Source: Clostridia bacterium
GTDB lineage: Bacteria; Bacillota; Clostridia; Christensenellales; UBA3700
Direction: 5' to 3'
DNA length: 8,474 nucleotides
NCBI GenBank assembly: GCA_029067255.1
Contig: JAIEEW010000041.1
Location: 1-8,474 of the forward strand
A program made the position numbers and the translations under genes. This document shows positions 6,739 through 8,474 of this stretch, in pieces (positions within the stretch are counted from its first letter, which is position 1; every line of letters begins with the position of its first letter). Under the pieces are notes generated by a model. The model did not search any database. It was not told where the DNA came from and saw nothing but the letters and a program-made list of their open reading frames with translations.

Positions 6739-6903
6739 GTTCGACGGATAAGAGGAATTTGCAAAATTAAAATGCGCCTTTTCCGCTAATTCAACACAAA
6801 AAGCGAACTCCAACGTACATCCAGTACGGGGAGTCGCTTTTTGCATTGTCTTAACTAAAAATTCGCTATTTTACTAATTGCAAATTCCCCTTATCCGTCG
6901 AAC
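6739..6903. repeat. 165-bp long inverted repeat, MITE-like hairpin element
   Basis: The outer 26 bases at 6739-6764 and 6878-6903 are inverted copies with one mismatch: they share GTTCGACGGATAAG, then A or G, then GGAATTTGCAA. Looser pairing continues inward and becomes tight again at a terminator-like stem, so the whole unit could fold as one long hairpin. It begins six bases after the LURP-one stop codon. The rest of one end can also be aligned from TAGGTT, with six extra bases on the left side. No transposase and no clear target duplication (at most CT on both sides) is visible. It may be a miniature inverted-repeat element that became the operon terminator, or an RNA structure. Confidence 0.65.
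6798..6842 (+). terminator. Intrinsic terminator of the tilS operon/LURP-one gene
   Basis: AAAAAGCGAACTCC (6798-6811) pairs with GGAGTCGCTTTTT (6830-6842), with one bulged A. The loop of 18 bases itself has GTAC on both sides. The five T residues follow the GC part of the stem directly and would act as the U-tract. The A-run on the left side mirrors it, so it may also work on the minus strand. It forms the tip of the long inverted repeat. Confidence 0.65.
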
Positions 6904-6953
6904 CTAATGGCGGAAATAAAAAGTTTATTATATATTATAATCAATATTAAATT

Positions 6954-6977
6954 AGATTCTTCGACTACGCTCTCAAT
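6954..6977 (-). repeat. Degenerate reverse-orientation copy of the GAGCGAAG-type repeat
   Basis: On the minus strand the segment reads ATTGAGAGCGTAGTCGAAGA followed by ATCT. This aligns with the copy at 7151-7185 (ATTGAGCGAAGCG, then AAGTCGAAATATCT) with a shortened middle. It belongs to the same dispersed repeat type, in the opposite direction and with a weaker stem. Confidence 0.45.
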
Positions 6978-6990
6978 AGCGGGAGAGAGA

Positions 6991-7037
6991 ACAAATGTTG
7001 TAAACTCTACTCGTCATTTGTAATTATACGAGAATTA
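6991..7037. repeat. Cluster of overlapping, mutually exclusive inverted repeats
   Basis: ACAAATG (6991-6997) pairs with CATTTGT (7015-7021). CTCGT (7010-7014) pairs with ACGAG (7028-7032). TAATT (7021-7025) pairs with AATTA (7033-7037). The first and second overlap in space and could not form together. Each is short and may be chance in AT-rich DNA; together they are unusually dense. Confidence 0.35.
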
Positions 7038-7090
7038 GATTGAATTGATAGAATAAATAAGGTGATATTTTCTACAATTATCTTAAGAGT

Positions 7091-7159
7091 ACAGAGAAAA
7101 GATTTTTTACCCGTCATATTGAGCAAACAGAGAAGCATTTCTTACCCGTCATATTGAGC
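7091..7159 (+). repeat. Imperfect tandem duplication, about 35-bp unit
   Basis: Two units at 7091-7124 and 7127-7159 each start ACAGAGAA and end with the identical 18-mer TTACCCGTCATATTGAGC; the middle differs by a few bases and one indel. The second unit runs into the full hairpin repeat at 7151-7185, while the first stops after GAGC. The 5' flank of the dispersed repeat was therefore duplicated without its hairpin. Confidence 0.75.
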
Positions 7160-7185
7160 GAAGCGTAAGCGAAGTCGAAATATCT
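7147..7185 (+). repeat. Dispersed hairpin repeat, copy A (GAGCGAAGCG core)
   Basis: The segment runs CCGTCATATTGAGCGAAGCG and then TAAGCGAAGTCGAAATATCT. ATATT (7151-7155) can pair with AATAT (7179-7183) around the GAGCGAAGCG-rich core. It resembles the widespread bacterial intergenic repeat known to me in forms such as TCATTCTGAGCGAAGCGAAG-AATCT, where the bases flanking the core differ but stay complementary. Its function is not established. Confidence 0.65.
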
Positions 7186-7213
7186 AATCATATATACAAT
7201 CAGTATATTAAGT

Positions 7214-7252
7214 CCGACTAAAATCGGAGCGAAGCGTAGATTTTACGTTTGG
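7214..7252 (+). repeat. Dispersed hairpin repeat, copy B (same core, different stem)
   Basis: TAAAATC (7219-7225) pairs perfectly with GATTTTA (7239-7245) around the loop GGAGCGAAGCGTA, which shares the 12-mer GAGCGAAGCGTA with copy A. The stem can be extended outward to CCGAC (7214-7218) against GTTTGG (7247-7252) with bulges and a G-U pair. A competing pairing is also possible: CGGAGCGAAGCGTAGA (7225-7240) against TCTACTTCGTTTCG (7262-7275), with mismatches. Confidence 0.6.
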
Positions 7253-7280
7253 TAGGATAATTCTACTTCGTTTCGAATGG

Positions 7281-7303
7281 CGATATTTAAAAAGTGTATA
7301 TCG
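7281..7303. repeat. Small inverted repeat
   Basis: CGATAT (7281-7286) and ATATCG (7298-7303) form a perfect six-base stem with an 11-base loop. AAT and ATT outside them extend the pairing across a two-base bulge. There is no T-run after it, so it is not a good terminator. Confidence 0.4.
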
Positions 7304-7345
7304 ATTGTAAAATTTTCTATCGCGCTTAACGCAAATTAAAATCGC

Positions 7346-7375
7346 TTGACATGATTACGCTTAAAAGCGCATAAT
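7346..7375 (+). promoter_or_regulatory. Sigma-A promoter of the lipid kinase gene
   Basis: A perfect TTGACA (7346-7351) is followed after 18 bases by CATAAT (7370-7375). The start near 7382 gives a leader of about 36 bases. That leader would open with a small stem-loop, GCGG-ATAT-TCGC (7382-7393, one G-U pair). Confidence 0.75.
7358..7369. promoter_or_regulatory. Palindrome in the promoter spacer, candidate operator
   Basis: CGCTTAAAAGCG has perfect five-base arms (CGCTT/AAGCG) and lies wholly between the -35 and -10 boxes. A protein bound there would block RNA polymerase. A related half-site CGCTTAA occurs upstream at 7323-7329. Confidence 0.4.
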
Positions 7376-7417
7376 AAAAAAGCGGATATTCGCAAATTTT
7401 GTGGAAAGTAGATTAAT

Positions 7418-8326
7418 ATGAAGAACATTTTTATTATCAATCCTACTGCCGGTAGGGGAGATACTTTGAAAAGTATACGCAATATACTTGATAAAAAACA
7501 GGATTTCGAATATGAAATTTACGTTACTTCGAAAGCAGGCGACGCGACTTCATACGTTGCGAAAAGGTGCGAAGAGACTGACGAAGACATACGTTTCTTT
7601 TCCTGTGGCGGAGACGGAACGCTCAACGAAGTAGCGAGCGGTTGCGTGGGACATCCCAACGCGATAGTAGCGCTTTATCCTAGCGGCAGCGGCAACGATT
7701 TTGTAAAGTACTACGGCGGCAAAGACTTGTTTTTGAATTTGGATAATCTCATTGACGGAGAAGAAAGCAGAATAGATATAATAAAAGTCGGAGACAGATA
7801 CGCTGTCAACGCTTGCCATTTCGGACTGGATAGCGCGGTCGCTAAAAAGATGAACGAAGTCAGACATAAGAAATTCATAGGCGGGAAAAATGCGTACAAC
7901 ACCGGAGTATTATACGCGCTGTTCACTGCTATGAAGACAAAATGTAAAGTCATTGGCGACGGCGAATCTCTCAACGGCGACAGGATACTTCTTTGTACTA
8001 TCGCCAACGGCAAATACGTAGGCGGATCTTATCTCAGCGCGCCTAGATCATTAAACGACGACGGATATCTTGAAGTATGCTGTATCAAGCCTGTCGCGAC
8101 AATCAAATTTTTAAGGTTTATCAACGTCTATAAATCGGGTACGCATTTAGATCGCGAAGACTTGAAAAAATACATCGAGTACAGACGTTGCAAACACGTT
8201 GAAATCATAAGCGGTCAGAAAAACTTTGCTATATCGTTGGACGGAGAAGTGGTTGACGGCGATAGGTTTGAAGTCGACGTACTTGAAAAAGAGTTGAGAT
8301 TTGTCGTACCGAAAGGTTGTAAATAA
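7418..8326 (+). CDS. Diacylglycerol/lipid kinase family protein (DagK/YegS/BmrU type)
   Basis: This ATP-dependent lipid kinase of 302 residues most likely phosphorylates diacylglycerol or a related lipid at the inner face of the membrane, recycling it into phospholipid synthesis. The N-terminal domain shows NPTAGRG at 8-14, GGDGTLNEV at 64-72 and PSGSGNDF at 88-95, the nucleotide-binding hallmarks. The C-terminal domain shows ANGKYVGG at 196-203, AP at 208-209, DDGYLEV at 214-220 and LDGE at 274-277. Length and motif order are normal for the family and no membrane helix is present. The ATG is preceded by TGGAAAG nine bases upstream, a modest ribosome binding site. It has its own promoter and terminator, so it is a single-gene unit. 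Whether it acts on diacylglycerol (DgkB), undecaprenol-type or other lipids cannot be told from sequence. Confidence 0.92.
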   Translation: MKNIFIINPTAGRGDTLKSIRNILDKKQDFEYEIYVTSKAGDATSYVAKRCEETDEDIRFFSCGGDGTLNEVASGCVGHPNAIVALYPSGSGNDFVKYYGGKDLFLNLDNLIDGEESRIDIIKVGDRYAVNACHFGLDSAVAKKMNEVRHKKFIGGKNAYNTGVLYALFTAMKTKCKVIGDGESLNGDRILLCTIANGKYVGGSYLSAPRSLNDDGYLEVCCIKPVATIKFLRFINVYKSGTHLDREDLKKYIEYRRCKHVEIISGQKNFAISLDGEVVDGDRFEVDVLEKELRFVVPKGCK

Positions 8327-8343
8327 CAATAAAACGAGTTTGT

Positions 8344-8382
8344 ATAAACCGTTCGAGATATTTGCGAGCGGTTTATTTTTTT
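8344..8382 (+). terminator. Intrinsic terminator after the lipid kinase gene
   Basis: ATAAACCG (8344-8351) pairs with CGGTTTAT (8369-8376). TCG and CGA extend the stem inward past one mismatch, and seven T residues (8376-8382) follow. It lies 17 bases after the stop codon. The DNA from 8383 to the window end is AT-rich with no feature I can support. Confidence 0.88.
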
Positions 8383-8474
8383 ATAAAAATTAACTTTTTT
8401 GAAAAATTTTAATCTATTTTAATAATTAAAAACTTGCGTCTGTGTTTGTAAACGAGTTGTTTTGTATATTATAC

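Larger units (their letters stand above)
6904..7345. other. Gene-free intergenic stretch rich in short repeats and hairpins
   Basis: No open frame here has both a ribosome binding site and a recognisable protein. The first part is very AT-rich (6911-6953). It then holds a degenerate reverse-oriented repeat copy, overlapping small hairpins, a tandem duplication, two hairpin repeats sharing GAGCGAAGCGTA, and an inverted repeat at 7281-7303. The density of structure suggests a landing zone for non-coding repeats. A small structured RNA is possible, but no promoter-terminator pair brackets one. Confidence 0.6.

Noticed and set aside
7062..7157. Small GTG-started open frame of 31 codons
   Set aside because: It is made largely of the duplicated repeat TTACCCGTCATATTGAGC and has no properly spaced ribosome binding site.
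7091..7159. Possible CRISPR array
   Set aside because: There are only two repeat units, the material between them is itself duplicated rather than a unique spacer, and no cas gene is present.
6904..7345. tRNA, rRNA or known riboswitch in the large intergenic region
   Set aside because: No cloverleaf-like arms, T-loop consensus or recognised riboswitch core could be found on either strand.
8446..8474. Promoter at the window end (TTGTAA then TTATAC after 17 bases)
   Set aside because: Weak -10 match at the very edge, with no downstream gene visible to support it.

Overview
The window looks like a piece of chromosome from a low-to-moderate GC, Gram-positive-type (Firmicutes/Clostridia-like), probably uncultured gut or anaerobic bacterium. 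The grounds are the tilS-hpt gene pair typical of Firmicutes, AGGAG-type ribosome binding sites, consensus sigma-A promoters, TTG start use, and gene types common in clostridial genomes (DUF6485-like small Cys protein, YxjI/LURP-one protein, BmrU-type lipid kinase). Species cannot be named from the sequence. Nothing here points to a phage, a plasmid or an integrated island; this is mostly housekeeping DNA with one repeat-rich intergenic region.

Layout. Positions 1-570 (minus strand) hold the 5' part of a ZIP-family metal transporter, cut by the window edge, and upstream of it a 72-residue cysteine-rich protein with a near-perfect promoter. A divergent intergenic region of about 225 bases follows. 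On the plus strand, 796-6239 is a tightly packed run of five genes: tilS, hpt, a CCA/poly(A)-polymerase-family tRNA nucleotidyltransferase, rmuC, and a PHP phosphoesterase of the TrpH/RNase AM type. Junctions are 0-1 base gaps or 4-base overlaps, so this is almost certainly one transcript. A LURP-one-like gene follows after 31 bases. The run ends at a terminator set inside a 165-base long inverted repeat (6739-6903).

From 6904 to about 7345 there is no credible gene. This stretch instead holds several related short repeats and hairpins. Two copies share a GAGCGAAGCGTA core closed by different complementary stems; a third, degenerate copy lies in the opposite orientation; and there is a tandem duplication of one repeat flank. 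A clean promoter with a palindrome in its spacer then drives a diacylglycerol/lipid kinase (7418-8326), which ends at a strong intrinsic terminator.

The large operon mixes tRNA maturation (anticodon lysidine, CCA end), purine salvage, RNA/nucleotide phosphate hydrolysis and a DNA maintenance nuclease: a nucleic-acid housekeeping cluster. The most interesting points are the Shine-Dalgarno-less, probably leaderless start of tilS; the stem-covarying repeat family; the long inverted repeat around the terminator; and a regular 11-residue repeat in the RmuC coiled coil. I did not find a convincing new multi-gene system.
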